From: CBDBZX01 sp965213645
Lineage (GTDB): Bacteria > Deinococcota > Deinococci > Deinococcales > Trueperaceae
Reading direction: 5' to 3'
Length of the DNA stretch: 64,000 bases
Assembly: GCA_965213645.1 (NCBI GenBank)
Contig: CBDBZX010000002.1
Coordinates: forward strand, 1,178,001-1,242,000
The notes under the pieces: generated by a model
Told to the model about the DNA's origin: nothing
The model's input: only the letters and a program-made list of their open reading frames with translations
The model's database searches: none
Translations under genes and position numbers: made by a program
Shown: piece after piece, positions 50,346 through 58,635 of the stretch
Numbering within the stretch: the stretch's first letter is position 1
How the letters are laid out: every line of letters begins with the position of its first letter

Positions 50346-51692
50346 ATGGCGCTCCCACCTCTCCACGACACCATCACCGCGATTGCGACGGCTCCGGGCG
50401 TCGGTGCGGTGGGTATCGTGCGGCTTTCAGGGCCGGAAAGTTACCGGATTGCGAGCGACCTCTTTCAGCCGAAAGGAAACAAGCGTGTTTGTGACTTGGA
50501 AGCGGGGCGTGTCATCTATGGTCAGGTCCGCAGTAACGGCGAGCTTGTAGACGAGTCGCTGCTCCTCACCTTTCGTGCGCCGCATTCGTACACGGGGCAG
50601 GATGTGCTCGAGCTACAAACCCACGGCGGACCTGCCGTGCTGCGCACCGTTTTAGATCTCTGCGTAGCGCACGGCGCACGCTTAGCTCAGCCCGGTGAAT
50701 TCACCTTGCGGGCCTACCTGAATGGACGCTTGGACCTCGTCCAAGCCGAAGCGGTCTTGGACCTCATCAACGCGCAGTCCGACAGTGCGCGGCGGAGTGC
50801 GGCGCTAGGGCTCAGCAAGGCGCTGAGCGAGCAGCTTGACCTCATCCAGAGCGACATTACGCAAGTGTACGGCAACATCCAAGCGGTTTTCGATTACCCT
50901 GAAGAGGGCGTGCCGGAGTCGGCGTTTGCGGAGCCGTTGGCGCGTGCCATCACCCGCATTGACAAACTTCTAGCTACCGCGAAAGCGGGCGCAATTTCAC
51001 AGCGCGGCGCGAAACTCGCCTTAATTGGCAGACCAAACGCGGGCAAGTCGAGCCTCTTAAACGCGCTCTTGGGCTATCAGCGCTCGATTGTCAGTGATAT
51101 TCCGGGGACGACCAGGGACTACCTAGAAGCACCGCTCACCATCGGCGGCGTCCCTGTCACCGCTATCGACACCGCCGGAATTCGCCAGACGGAGAACCTC
51201 ATCGAAGCCTCGGGCGTGGCGGTGGCGAAAGACATCGCGGCAAATGCGGACCTGAGTCTTTTACTGGTGGATGCGAGCCGACCCCTAACCGAAGAAGATA
51301 GGGAACTCGTGGAGAGTCTTGAGCCTACGCGGACGCTATTTGTCTCGAGTAAAGCTGACCTGCGCCACGCCGAAGATGAATCAAACTCAGATATAACTTT
51401 CTTCCCCGTCTCCGCTGTGACAGGTGAAGGGCTGGACACCCTTAAAGACGCGATTCGCGCTACCCTCATCGGCGACGCTGGAAGCAGTGAACTGTGGCTC
51501 ACCAGTGAACGACACGCGCAAGCCCTCGGCGAGACCAAAGACCTTTTAGAACGCGCCAAAGACGCCCCCGACGACCTCGCCGCCTTAGACTTAGAGGACG
51601 CCTTGCGCACACTCGCCCAGATTACCGGACGCGGTGAGATTGCTGAAGAAACGTTGGAGCATATCTTTCAGAACTTCTGTGTGGGGAAGTAG
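50346..51692 (+). CDS. mnmE: tRNA modification GTPase MnmE (TrmE)
   Basis: A 448-residue protein: N-terminal folate-binding domain (DTITAIATAPGVGAVGIVRL, HGGPAVLRTVLDLC), a helical domain, and an inserted G domain with P-loop IGRPNAGKSSLLNALLG, SDIPGTTRDY (switch I/G2) and DTAGIRQTEN (G3). The C-terminus FCVGK keeps the conserved CxGK motif. With MnmG it makes the cmnm5 modification of U34 in tRNAs; mnmG is not in the window. Confidence 0.96.
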   Translation: MALPPLHDTITAIATAPGVGAVGIVRLSGPESYRIASDLFQPKGNKRVCDLEAGRVIYGQVRSNGELVDESLLLTFRAPHSYTGQDVLELQTHGGPAVLRTVLDLCVAHGARLAQPGEFTLRAYLNGRLDLVQAEAVLDLINAQSDSARRSAALGLSKALSEQLDLIQSDITQVYGNIQAVFDYPEEGVPESAFAEPLARAITRIDKLLATAKAGAISQRGAKLALIGRPNAGKSSLLNALLGYQRSIVSDIPGTTRDYLEAPLTIGGVPVTAIDTAGIRQTENLIEASGVAVAKDIAANADLSLLLVDASRPLTEEDRELVESLEPTRTLFVSSKADLRHAEDESNSDITFFPVSAVTGEGLDTLKDAIRATLIGDAGSSELWLTSERHAQALGETKDLLERAKDAPDDLAALDLEDALRTLAQITGRGEIAEETLEHIFQNFCVGK

Positions 51693-51769
51693 CAACGAGT
51701 TGAAAGCAATCCAGTCGAGCTGGACGAACGGTGAGCAACGAGTGAAAAGGCGCAATCTTTTAAGTTAGG

Positions 51770-52929
51770 CTTAACTCTTGCAAAAATGCAGAGAGGTTGA
51801 AAAAGGAAGTGCTGGTTGATAGTTGTGAGGTGTGAAAACGCAACTAAACCAGCACACGAACAGTTTACTAGGAAGCATTGAGAGCCTGCTATGGAACAAG
51901 CGGGAGGTCAGAACCTTCAGAGCTTTGGTTGCTTTGTTTTTGGACACCGAACTGAGAACCACCTTGCAGAACATCACGGGTATATCAGCGAGTACAGCGA
52001 GCCGCTTTCTGTCATGTGAGCACGCGCCAGATAAGGTGTTCTGGGAAGAGCTTACTGCCTGGCAGTTCGCGCAGTTCTACCGCTTGCCGAGGCGCGGCAG
52101 GCGGGGTGATGTGCGCCTCAAGATTGACCTGACCTGCATTGAGAAGACAGGCAAGCACATCCCTTTTGCACGAGTCTTCAATAAGCTCTTCGGGATTCAA
52201 CTCGTTGTACTCCACGCCTGTGTGGAGGGCTTTAGTGTGCCTTTGGGCTACCGCATCTACCTGGGAAAAGGCAAGCGCACACCTGTTGAGCTAGCTCTGG
52301 AACTGCTCGAGACCTTCCCCGCGTCACGCTTTAGCGCGAGGGTTGTGGTCTTAGCCGACTCAGGCTTCAGCAGCCGCGACTTCATTACGGGCTGCCACGA
52401 CTTAGGCTTTACACGCTTGCTTCTTGGCATGAAGTGTGACCGGCGCTTAAAGGACGGGCGCAGACTCGATGAGCTTGCTAAGCGGGGTGAACAGGTCGCC
52501 CTGCACGACTTACCTGAGCAACCCCTCCATATCAGTTGGTGCGATGTCAAACGCGATGGCGGCAAAAAGCGCTTCTATGTCGCTGCCACCTTCAAAGCGG
52601 ACGGTGCTTACCTGGCTAGGTGCTACCGCCAAAGATGGCTCATCGAATCGTTCTTCAAGTCTGTCAAGCATGATTTCGGTTTGAAAGAAGCCAGGCTTAG
52701 AACCAAAACGGGTATCCGCCTGTGGATTTTTCTAGCCTGCCTAGCCTTTTCACTCGCCAGTTTGCAGCGTACCCTCAGCAAGTGTACCCAAAACCTTCTA
52801 CAAGCTGCTGAGCGCATACTCGATACGCTCACCGACGTTCGCCTCATCCAGCTTATGGTCCACTGCGAAAGGCTTTCTCGAACCTGCCTACGTCCGCTCA
52901 AGCTCGTCTACGCATAAATGCAAGACATG
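51770..52929 (+). mobile_element. Second IS4-family insertion sequence
   Basis: A 1160-bp element with one transposase gene. The ends carry related TCTTGCA segments (CTTAACTCTTGCA left, CATGTCTTGCA right inverse). AGTTAGG occurs on both sides (51763-51769 and 52930-52936) and is a likely 7-bp target duplication. The right copy contains the stop codon of the ArsA-like gene, so the insertion touched the gene end without changing its product. It differs in ends and sequence from the element at 21.3 kb. Confidence 0.72.
51832..52917 (+). CDS. IS4-family transposase
   Basis: A 361-residue DDE transposase: first Asp in RLKIDLTCIEKTG, second in VVVLADSGFSSRDF, and Y-(2)-R-(3)-E-(6)-K in YRQRWLIESFFKSVKHDFG. 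GTG start with weak GAGG upstream. The frame is intact from end to end, suggesting a recent or active element. It shares only the catalytic framework with the transposase at 21295. Confidence 0.87.
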   Translation: MKTQLNQHTNSLLGSIESLLWNKREVRTFRALVALFLDTELRTTLQNITGISASTASRFLSCEHAPDKVFWEELTAWQFAQFYRLPRRGRRGDVRLKIDLTCIEKTGKHIPFARVFNKLFGIQLVVLHACVEGFSVPLGYRIYLGKGKRTPVELALELLETFPASRFSARVVVLADSGFSSRDFITGCHDLGFTRLLLGMKCDRRLKDGRRLDELAKRGEQVALHDLPEQPLHISWCDVKRDGGKKRFYVAATFKADGAYLARCYRQRWLIESFFKSVKHDFGLKEARLRTKTGIRLWIFLACLAFSLASLQRTLSKCTQNLLQAAERILDTLTDVRLIQLMVHCERLSRTCLRPLKLVYA

Positions 52930-52931
52930 AG

Positions 52932-53909
52932 TTAGGTCGATGCCTTTTCTAGCTCGAGTCGAAGATACCGGACAACCTCTCGTAAACTTTCCATCCCCAC
53001 GACGTCATGTTCTAAAAGCGGCAGTTTGATGTACGGCAAGTCGCCTAGTGTCTCTGCAATCTCCTCCAAATAAACCTCTTCTTGTGCCCTACGTGAGCGC
53101 CAAAAGGAATGCTCTGACAACTCAGTAGGTAAAACACGGTTCACAATCATCCCACCTACCGGAATCTCATGGCGGCGCAGTGCCCTCACCGCTTTTTGCG
53201 TCTCCACAATCGGCAGCTTCTCCGCTGTCAACACAAAGATAAACGCGGTGCGCCCCGGCTCTAACAGGACGCGGCGCATCCGCACGAACTTGCGGCGGCG
53301 CTCCTCCAAGACCTGCTCGATGGGGTCGCGTTCCTCGTCGGGTGTGCCGCCCGCAACGTTGCGCCACATCCGCGACATCTGGTTGACCTGCTTGCGCCGC
53401 AGGATCATCCCGTCGATCCAGGCTTCCATCAGTTCGGGTAGGCTTAAGAGGCGCAGGGTGTGACCTGTCGGCGCGGTGTCGAAGACGATGAGGTCGTACG
53501 CTTTGCGGAGGTCTTGCATCAGCGCGGCGATGCGGTCGAAGAGGGCGGCCTCTTCTGCGCCGGGGGAAACCTTCGCCATCTCCACCTGCCGCTCGACCTC
53601 TTGCCGTAAAGAGGGTTTAACGACCCGCCGCAAGTGCTCCTTCACGCCAGAGATATACGCCTCCGCTTCCTGCTCGGCGTCAATCTCTAGCGCCCACAAA
53701 AACTCGCTTAGTCTCTGCGGTTGGTTGTCAAGTTGCCGCCGCAAGATGTCCGAAGTCGAGTGCGCGGGGTCTGTCGAGACCATGAGGGTGCGCTTGCCCG
53801 CCTCGGACGCTAAGAGGGCGAAGGCGGTCGCGCAGGTGGTTTTGCCGACGCCGCCCTTGCCGCCGAAGAAGAGGACGTTGTGCCCTAACCAGTCAAGAGG
53901 TTGCGTCAT
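52932..53909 (-). CDS. ArsA/Get3-family ATPase
   Basis: A 325-residue ATPase with the deviant Walker A FFGGKGGVGKTTCATAFALL (14-33), switch I STDPAHSTSDILRR (45-58) and switch II FDTAPTGHTLRLLSLPELME (about 142-161). The family includes arsenite-pump ATPases and tail-anchored-protein chaperones; no ArsB or ArsR gene is near, and single-domain length favours a Get3-like or unknown role. Its ATG directly follows the GNAT stop, so the two are cotranscribed. Confidence 0.88.
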   Translation of the reverse strand: MTQPLDWLGHNVLFFGGKGGVGKTTCATAFALLASEAGKRTLMVSTDPAHSTSDILRRQLDNQPQRLSEFLWALEIDAEQEAEAYISGVKEHLRRVVKPSLRQEVERQVEMAKVSPGAEEAALFDRIAALMQDLRKAYDLIVFDTAPTGHTLRLLSLPELMEAWIDGMILRRKQVNQMSRMWRNVAGGTPDEERDPIEQVLEERRRKFVRMRRVLLEPGRTAFIFVLTAEKLPIVETQKAVRALRRHEIPVGGMIVNRVLPTELSEHSFWRSRRAQEEVYLEEIAETLGDLPYIKLPLLEHDVVGMESLREVVRYLRLELEKAST

Positions 53910-54827
53910 CTAAAGAGGAAGCGCGTAACCGAGTTCATGCTCGTCAAGCGTAAACCCTAGAGATTCGTAAGCTGAAAGCGCCATGTCAAGCTCACCCCAC
54001 GACTCGAGCACCACCCTCGTACACCCTCTTTTATGGAGCCAATGCAGCGACTCAAGTAAGAGGCTCCGATAATTCTCCTTACTCCGATAGTCTGGCGCGA
54101 TGCCCGGTGCGTCAACAATTCCCGTTAAGGTACCGTCGTCACTTTCAACCTCTTCTACCTTGCAAATACCCACAACCTCTTCACCTGAAAACAAGAGGAA
54201 GATGCTTTCAGGTGGATAGGCTTCTAACACCGCAGCCGTAGTCTGATCTGTAGGCGTAGTGTGTCCCCACAGGTCGCCCCACCCCTTGCCGCTTGCTTCT
54301 GTGATGATATGAGGTTGGTTGACCTCTGCGTATGTTGAAACGCGCAACGTCTCTGACCATTCCGGCTGTGCAGGTGAGCTTGTAAGCTCAGTACTCATTT
54401 TGCGGTAACCGCTTACGCATACGAAGCTATTGTCAGGGAAAAAGGCTCGAGCCCAAGCGTCGTCAGGCTTTGCGTAGGTTAAAAATGCGGTAGCCCCTAA
54501 GCCTTTCGCGCGTTGCTGGGCGTGGGCTAGAAGCTGCTCGCCTACATTCTGAATGCGCCATCGCGGGTGAACGCCTATCATCAGGGGTACCCTAAGTGTC
54601 TCAGGTATCTTCCAGACCTCTACGAAGCCGACGATAGCGCCGCCCGCTTCTGCGACAAAACGGTTAGTGCGAATACCCGCCTCTTCTAGCATTCTGACTT
54701 GCTCTCTCTGCGCTTCTTCTGTAAGGTCCTGCGTTTCTCCCTTTTCTGCGGCGATGCTATTGAGGAGAGCAACAAAAGAGGTTAAGTCTTGTTCTGGCTC
54801 TAAAGCGCAAAAGGTTAGAGGGGGCAT
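53910..54827 (-). CDS. Tandem GNAT acetyltransferase-like protein
   Basis: A 305-residue protein with two GNAT-like halves. The first has VAEAGGAIVGFVEVWKIPE and GVHPRWRIQNVGEQLLAHA (the acetyl-CoA loop, with Q/R-x-x-G-x-x modified to RIQNVG); the second has FLLFSGEEVVGICKVEEVES, VDAPGIAPDYRS and ALSAYESLGFTLDEHELGY. Substrate unknown. Start ATG with GAGG 8 bases upstream. Operon with the ArsA-like gene. Confidence 0.8.
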   Translation of the reverse strand: MPPLTFCALEPEQDLTSFVALLNSIAAEKGETQDLTEEAQREQVRMLEEAGIRTNRFVAEAGGAIVGFVEVWKIPETLRVPLMIGVHPRWRIQNVGEQLLAHAQQRAKGLGATAFLTYAKPDDAWARAFFPDNSFVCVSGYRKMSTELTSSPAQPEWSETLRVSTYAEVNQPHIITEASGKGWGDLWGHTTPTDQTTAAVLEAYPPESIFLLFSGEEVVGICKVEEVESDDGTLTGIVDAPGIAPDYRSKENYRSLLLESLHWLHKRGCTRVVLESWGELDMALSAYESLGFTLDEHELGYALPL

Positions 54828-54850
54828 TTTGTCTACCTCGTTATATGAAT

Positions 54851-55138
54851 CTACTCGAGCATCCCTTCGATATCTTGACGAGGAAAGGCAACACGCTCGA
54901 TAAGCACGCCATCTTCAAGCAAGCTGTAAAGAATAGTATAGCCTCGCTTGTGTACAAGCGAACGAATATCGTTGCGCAGTTCTGCTCTCGTCCTCCCGAT
55001 GAGCGGCATTTCTGACAAGAGCTTAAAGGTGTCATCAAGCTCCGCAAATATACGGCCGGCAAGGTCAGCACTGTATTCGGCGAGTTGGCTCTCTATGATG
55101 TCGAGGTCGAAAAGCGCGGCAGCCGTGTAATGAACTGC
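54851..55138 (-). pseudogene. ParE-like toxin frame lacking a start codon
   Basis: Directly after the antitoxin a 95-codon frame reads VHYTAAALFDLDIIESQLAE, LLSEMPLIGRTRAELRNDIR and GYTILYSLLEDGVLIERVAF, a good ParE toxin ending at TAG 54851. Upstream of VHYT the frame offers only CAG, TTA, GGG, GCA and GTT before a stop, none a usual start. The first canonical start comes about halfway through the protein. The toxin is therefore probably silent, unless a non-standard start or coupled initiation is used. Confidence 0.65.
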
Positions 55139-55140
55139 CC

Positions 55141-55428
55141 CTAACTGTTAGATGAGCCGCTATTTCGCTGCGCCTCTCTGCGCCGCTTAATCTCACCCTG
55201 CAAATTACCATGAGGAATGCTGTACACGCGCCCCGCCTCTTTATCCACTCGGGCTTCTGCTAGTAAACCGCGCAGATACTTATTATAGGCTTCGTCGTGC
55301 TGCAAGTTACGTTCGCTTAATGTTGAGTGGAGCGCATACTGTACAACATGCTCAGCGGAGTCAAACTGGCCGCTTGCCAGCGCCCTTTCAATTAAGCTCT
55401 CAGTTTCTTTGCTCAGTTCAATCGTCAT
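55141..55428 (-). CDS. ParD-like ribbon-helix-helix antitoxin
   Basis: A 95-residue protein: TIELSKETESLIERALASGQ, FDSAEHVVQYALHSTLSERN, then a charged tail with a serine/asparagine-rich end. This is the ParD pattern. The partner toxin frame lies immediately downstream but has no start codon, so this antitoxin may be left without a toxin. Not closely similar to the antitoxin at 805. Confidence 0.78.
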   Translation of the reverse strand: MTIELSKETESLIERALASGQFDSAEHVVQYALHSTLSERNLQHDEAYNKYLRGLLAEARVDKEAGRVYSIPHGNLQGEIKRRREAQRNSGSSNS

Positions 55429-55492
55429 GGTCTAAGAATAGTCCTGTTCATCTCTTGGGTCAATGTACCCCTCAACTATTAACAGCCTTAAA

Positions 55493-56071
55493 TTAAGCGA
55501 GGCGTCCGTCAAGTTCCAAAGTTTCGGCGTCACGCTGCATCGCCGCGAGCACGAAGGCAACGTGCTCCCACAGTGGGGCGTCTAGCTCCGCCGCGCCGCG
55601 CTCCACATCTTCACGGTTTACGCCCTTGGCAAACGCTTTGTCCTTAAATTTCTTCTTGAGGCTTTTAAGCGTCTGGTTGCGAATGTCCTTGTCGGGGCGC
55701 ACCAACACGGCGGCGGTAATGAGCCCGGTGATTTCGTCGCAGGCGTAGAGCGCCCGCGAGAGCAAGCTCTCGCGCGGCACGCCCGTGTAGTCGGCGTGGC
55801 CCATGACGGCGTTTGTGACGACCTCGGGATAGCCTTGTTTCTTGAGGTACGCGACCCCAATGTAGGGGTGTCCGGTTTCATTGGGCTCGGGGTGCTTCTC
55901 GTAGTCGAAGTCGTGTAAGAGCGCCGTAACGCGCCACAGTTCCTCGTTTTCGTCAAAGTGGCGGGCGTAGGCGGCGGTAGCGCTCTCCACGGCGAGCATG
56001 TGCTTGCGCAGCGACTCGCTCTCGGTCCACTCGGTCATCAGGGTGTAAGCCTCGTCTCTGGATACATTCAT
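55493..56071 (-). CDS. HD-domain hydrolase
   Basis: A 192-residue HD protein: KHMLAVESATAAYARHF with the first histidine, then VTALLHDFDYEKHPEPNETG (HD doublet plus YEKHP), VTNAVMGHADYTG and LYACDEITGLITAA with a later aspartate. The family splits phosphate esters, often nucleotides; YEKHPxxH-type sequences are typical of small stand-alone HD proteins of unknown substrate. No Shine-Dalgarno; TAAGCT lies 6 bases before the ATG. Confidence 0.85.
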   Translation of the reverse strand: MNVSRDEAYTLMTEWTESESLRKHMLAVESATAAYARHFDENEELWRVTALLHDFDYEKHPEPNETGHPYIGVAYLKKQGYPEVVTNAVMGHADYTGVPRESLLSRALYACDEITGLITAAVLVRPDKDIRNQTLKSLKKKFKDKAFAKGVNREDVERGAAELDAPLWEHVAFVLAAMQRDAETLELDGRLA

Positions 56072-56177
56072 TTGCTCAGCTTACCAACTTACGAGGTGAA
56101 TTTTTAGAGCCGACGCTTGACGCCGACTTTTAGCGTTACCCCGCAATGTGCTGTGAGGTGAGCCCTTAGACTGCCTC

Positions 56178-56696
56178 ATGAAACCTGGACGTGTTTTCGA
56201 ATGGATTTTAGTGCAAGTGCGGTGGATCATGATTGCACCTGTGTTAGCACTTTTAGTTGGCGCGGGCTTTCTCGCCTACCGAACCATTATGGATATCATT
56301 GCGGCCTTTACCAAAACTAAGCCTGAGGATTCGATCTCAGAGATTCTCAAAGCGGTAGACTCGGGCCTACTAGCTGCTATTGTGATTATCGTTGCGCTAG
56401 GGTTGTACGAACTCTTTATTGACCGCATCGAGCCGGCGGATGAGAGGACGCTCGGCAGCACTTTGCAAGTGGGCGACTTGGAAGGGCTTAAAAACCGTTT
56501 GGGCAAGGCGATTATCCTCGTTTTTATCATCCGCTTTTTCGAATACCTGACGCAGATTGAGTTTAAGGAGTCGCTCGATCTGCTCATCTATTCGGGCGCG
56601 ATCGCCCTCCTAGCGCTTACGCTCTACCTGATTCGCGACCTTAAACAAGATGAGGACAAAGGAGATGAAAGTGAAGCGAGAGGTTCAGACAGTTGA
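56178..56696 (+). CDS. UPF0114 (YqhA-type) membrane protein
   Basis: A 172-residue membrane protein with about four segments (18-40, 60-82, 112-130, 136-156) and the family blocks VRWIMIAPVLALLVGAGFLA, ALGLYELFIDRIEP and LKNRLGKAIILVFIIRFFEY. Function unknown. TAGACT lies 5 bases before the ATG and no ribosome site is seen. Its last 26 bases overlap the pgl gene. Confidence 0.82.
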   Translation: MKPGRVFEWILVQVRWIMIAPVLALLVGAGFLAYRTIMDIIAAFTKTKPEDSISEILKAVDSGLLAAIVIIVALGLYELFIDRIEPADERTLGSTLQVGDLEGLKNRLGKAIILVFIIRFFEYLTQIEFKESLDLLIYSGAIALLALTLYLIRDLKQDEDKGDESEARGSDS

Positions 56697-57363
56697 CGAT
56701 GTAGGTGCGGCAGGAGCGCGGCTCTTCGTAGAGACCGCGCAGACGAGTATCGAGGCGCGGGGGCGCTTTTGTGTGGCGCTCTCCGGGGGGAGTACACCGC
56801 TCGAGGTCTACCAAATCCTAGTAGACGACTACCGCGACGCCCCTTTTTGGAACCGTACTCAACTCTTCTGGGGCGACGAGCGCTTCGTGCCGCATGACCA
56901 TGAGCAGAGTAACTACGGCGCAGCCAAAGAACACCTCATCCGCCACGTCCCGATACCGGACGGTCAGGTGCATCCGTGGCCTTACCTGGAGGGCGAGCCG
57001 GAGCGCTCAGCGCATTCTTACGCAGGCATCGTCAGCGAAGTCTTGGGCGACCCGCCGCAGTTTGATCTAAATTTTTTAGGATTGGGCGACGACGGTCACA
57101 CCGCGAGCCTCTTTCCCGGTACAGGCGCGGTGCACGAGGACGGGCTGACGACCGTCGTGCAGCCCGAAGGGAAGGAGACGCGGCTCAGCTTCACCGCGCC
57201 GCTGCTCAGTCAGAGCCGTGTGGTGGCGTTTTTGGTGCAGGGGGAGAAGAAGCGGGAGGCTCTTAAAAGGACATTGCACGGGGAAAAAGATATAGCGCAC
57301 CTTCCCGCGCAAGCGGTGAGTGCTCAGGAGCGACTGTTGTGGTTGACGGATTTGGAGGTGTAG
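56671..57363 (+). CDS. pgl: 6-phosphogluconolactonase
   Basis: A 230-residue enzyme that hydrolyses 6-phosphogluconolactone in the oxidative pentose phosphate pathway. FCVALSGGSTPLEVYQIL near the N-terminus, LFWGDERFVPHDHEQSNYGA, and FLGLGDDGHTASLFPG are the family signatures. GTG at 56671 has AAAGGAG about 6 bases before it; ATG at 56665 is too close to that site. zwf and gnd are not present in the window. Overlaps the upstream membrane protein gene. Confidence 0.93.
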   Translation: MKREVQTVDDVGAAGARLFVETAQTSIEARGRFCVALSGGSTPLEVYQILVDDYRDAPFWNRTQLFWGDERFVPHDHEQSNYGAAKEHLIRHVPIPDGQVHPWPYLEGEPERSAHSYAGIVSEVLGDPPQFDLNFLGLGDDGHTASLFPGTGAVHEDGLTTVVQPEGKETRLSFTAPLLSQSRVVAFLVQGEKKREALKRTLHGEKDIAHLPAQAVSAQERLLWLTDLEV

Positions 57364-57380
57364 GGGTTTGGAGGTGTAGG

Positions 57381-57408
57381 GGGGCTCGAGTTGGGCTCGA
57401 GCCCCTTT
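57381..57408. terminator. Bidirectional terminator between convergent genes
   Basis: GGGGCTCGAG / CTCGAGCCCC perfect 10-bp stem with TTT after it, between the stops of pgl and the pectinacetylesterase-like gene. Confidence 0.75.
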
Positions 57409-57411
57409 CGG

Positions 57412-58617
57412 TTAGTTCAGCGCCGCCGTTTCAATTGGCGGTGAGACATTCTCTAACGCATCTGTGTTGCCGTTGACGAGGTTTTCTACCCACGTTGCAA
57501 AAGGAACGCCAGCTATCTCATAGGTATAAAACTCAGGCTTGGTGATAATGCAGTGCGCTGTAAAGCCCTCTGGGAAGGTGGCGTCCTCGAGTTCTGACGT
57601 GTAAGCAAAGAAATTATCTGTACCCTCGTCGATTGCGCTTAAAGACGCGCCTAAGCCCACCGTCCAGTCCTGCGCGGCCTGCTGGAGTTCCGCTTGGCCT
57701 GGCGGAAAGGACGCGCCTTGCTGGAGCGCGTAGAAGAAAATTTGGATGAAGTCAGCAGCCGAGTTGTACTGTGAGACGATGCTTTCTGGATAGGTTGTCC
57801 CTACTGTTTTGTAAACGTTAGTGAGAAAGGTCGGCGTAAGGCCGCCGCTTAGGTCAAGCTCGGGAATAAGCTCAGCGAGCACGCTCTGCGTGTTCCAACG
57901 GTTGATGCCGTCGTCGCCTTCGAAAAATTCTGGCGGCGTGACGCCCGCGCCGCAGTCACCCATCTGATAGACGGCGGCGTCGGGGTACTGTTTTTGAATC
58001 ATTGGGGTGTAGGTAATCGAGCCATATGCCCCCGCGCTGCACCCTGTCACAAAGATGGTCTCGGGCGCTTCAAACTCCGCAAAGACCCAGTCTAAAACCG
58101 CTTGCGCGTTGACTTTGCCCTTGTGCTGCACGGTGCGCGTCGTCCCGTCCGGATTCGTATAGGTCTCTACGCTGTTGCCGACGTGGATGTCCGCTGTGCA
58201 GTAGCTGATATAGGCGTGATACCAGTCGCCGACAGGGTTGGCGTCGTTTGTTTTGTCGTAGATGCCCTGCGGCGCGGGTTCGCCGAACACGCGGCTGTTG
58301 TAGACGCCGCCGTCGTCAGGCTCTTCGATAGGTTGCGAGCACGTTCCGTCGTCCCAGCACGCGCCGCCGCCCTGAAAGTCGATGACGAGCTTGTTCTGCG
58401 TACCAGGATAGACGTAATACTCGTATTCGGAGCCGTCCGCGCAGATGGTGTCATCCTCTGGGGTAAAGGCGTTCCACATGTTAGCGGTAAGCTCAGGGGT
58501 TCTCGGAGGTTCTGGGTCGGGTGTGCCTGGGTTGGTAGCCTCGTCTTGGGTGCACGCCGCAAAGAGCAACGCGAGGGTACTCAAAAGAAGCAAAAAGTGA
58601 GGTCGAAAACGCTGCAT
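57412..58617 (-). CDS. Pectinacetylesterase/Notum-like lipoprotein
   Basis: A 401-residue exported lipoprotein: signal ending LALLFAAC (lipidated Cys), a T/P/E-rich linker, then KLVIDFQGGGACWDDGTCSQ and ETIFVTGCSAGAYGSITYTP, where the serine of GCSAG is the predicted nucleophile. These are hallmarks of the PAE/Notum hydrolase family, which removes acyl groups from polysaccharides or proteins. Many cysteines suggest disulfides outside the cell. Shine-Dalgarno GGAGG before the ATG. It lies 18 bases after the MFS gene. Confidence 0.82.
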   Translation of the reverse strand: MQRFRPHFLLLLSTLALLFAACTQDEATNPGTPDPEPPRTPELTANMWNAFTPEDDTICADGSEYEYYVYPGTQNKLVIDFQGGGACWDDGTCSQPIEEPDDGGVYNSRVFGEPAPQGIYDKTNDANPVGDWYHAYISYCTADIHVGNSVETYTNPDGTTRTVQHKGKVNAQAVLDWVFAEFEAPETIFVTGCSAGAYGSITYTPMIQKQYPDAAVYQMGDCGAGVTPPEFFEGDDGINRWNTQSVLAELIPELDLSGGLTPTFLTNVYKTVGTTYPESIVSQYNSAADFIQIFFYALQQGASFPPGQAELQQAAQDWTVGLGASLSAIDEGTDNFFAYTSELEDATFPEGFTAHCIITKPEFYTYEIAGVPFATWVENLVNGNTDALENVSPPIETAALN

Positions 58618-58635
58618 AAGGTTCCTCCAAAGGGT

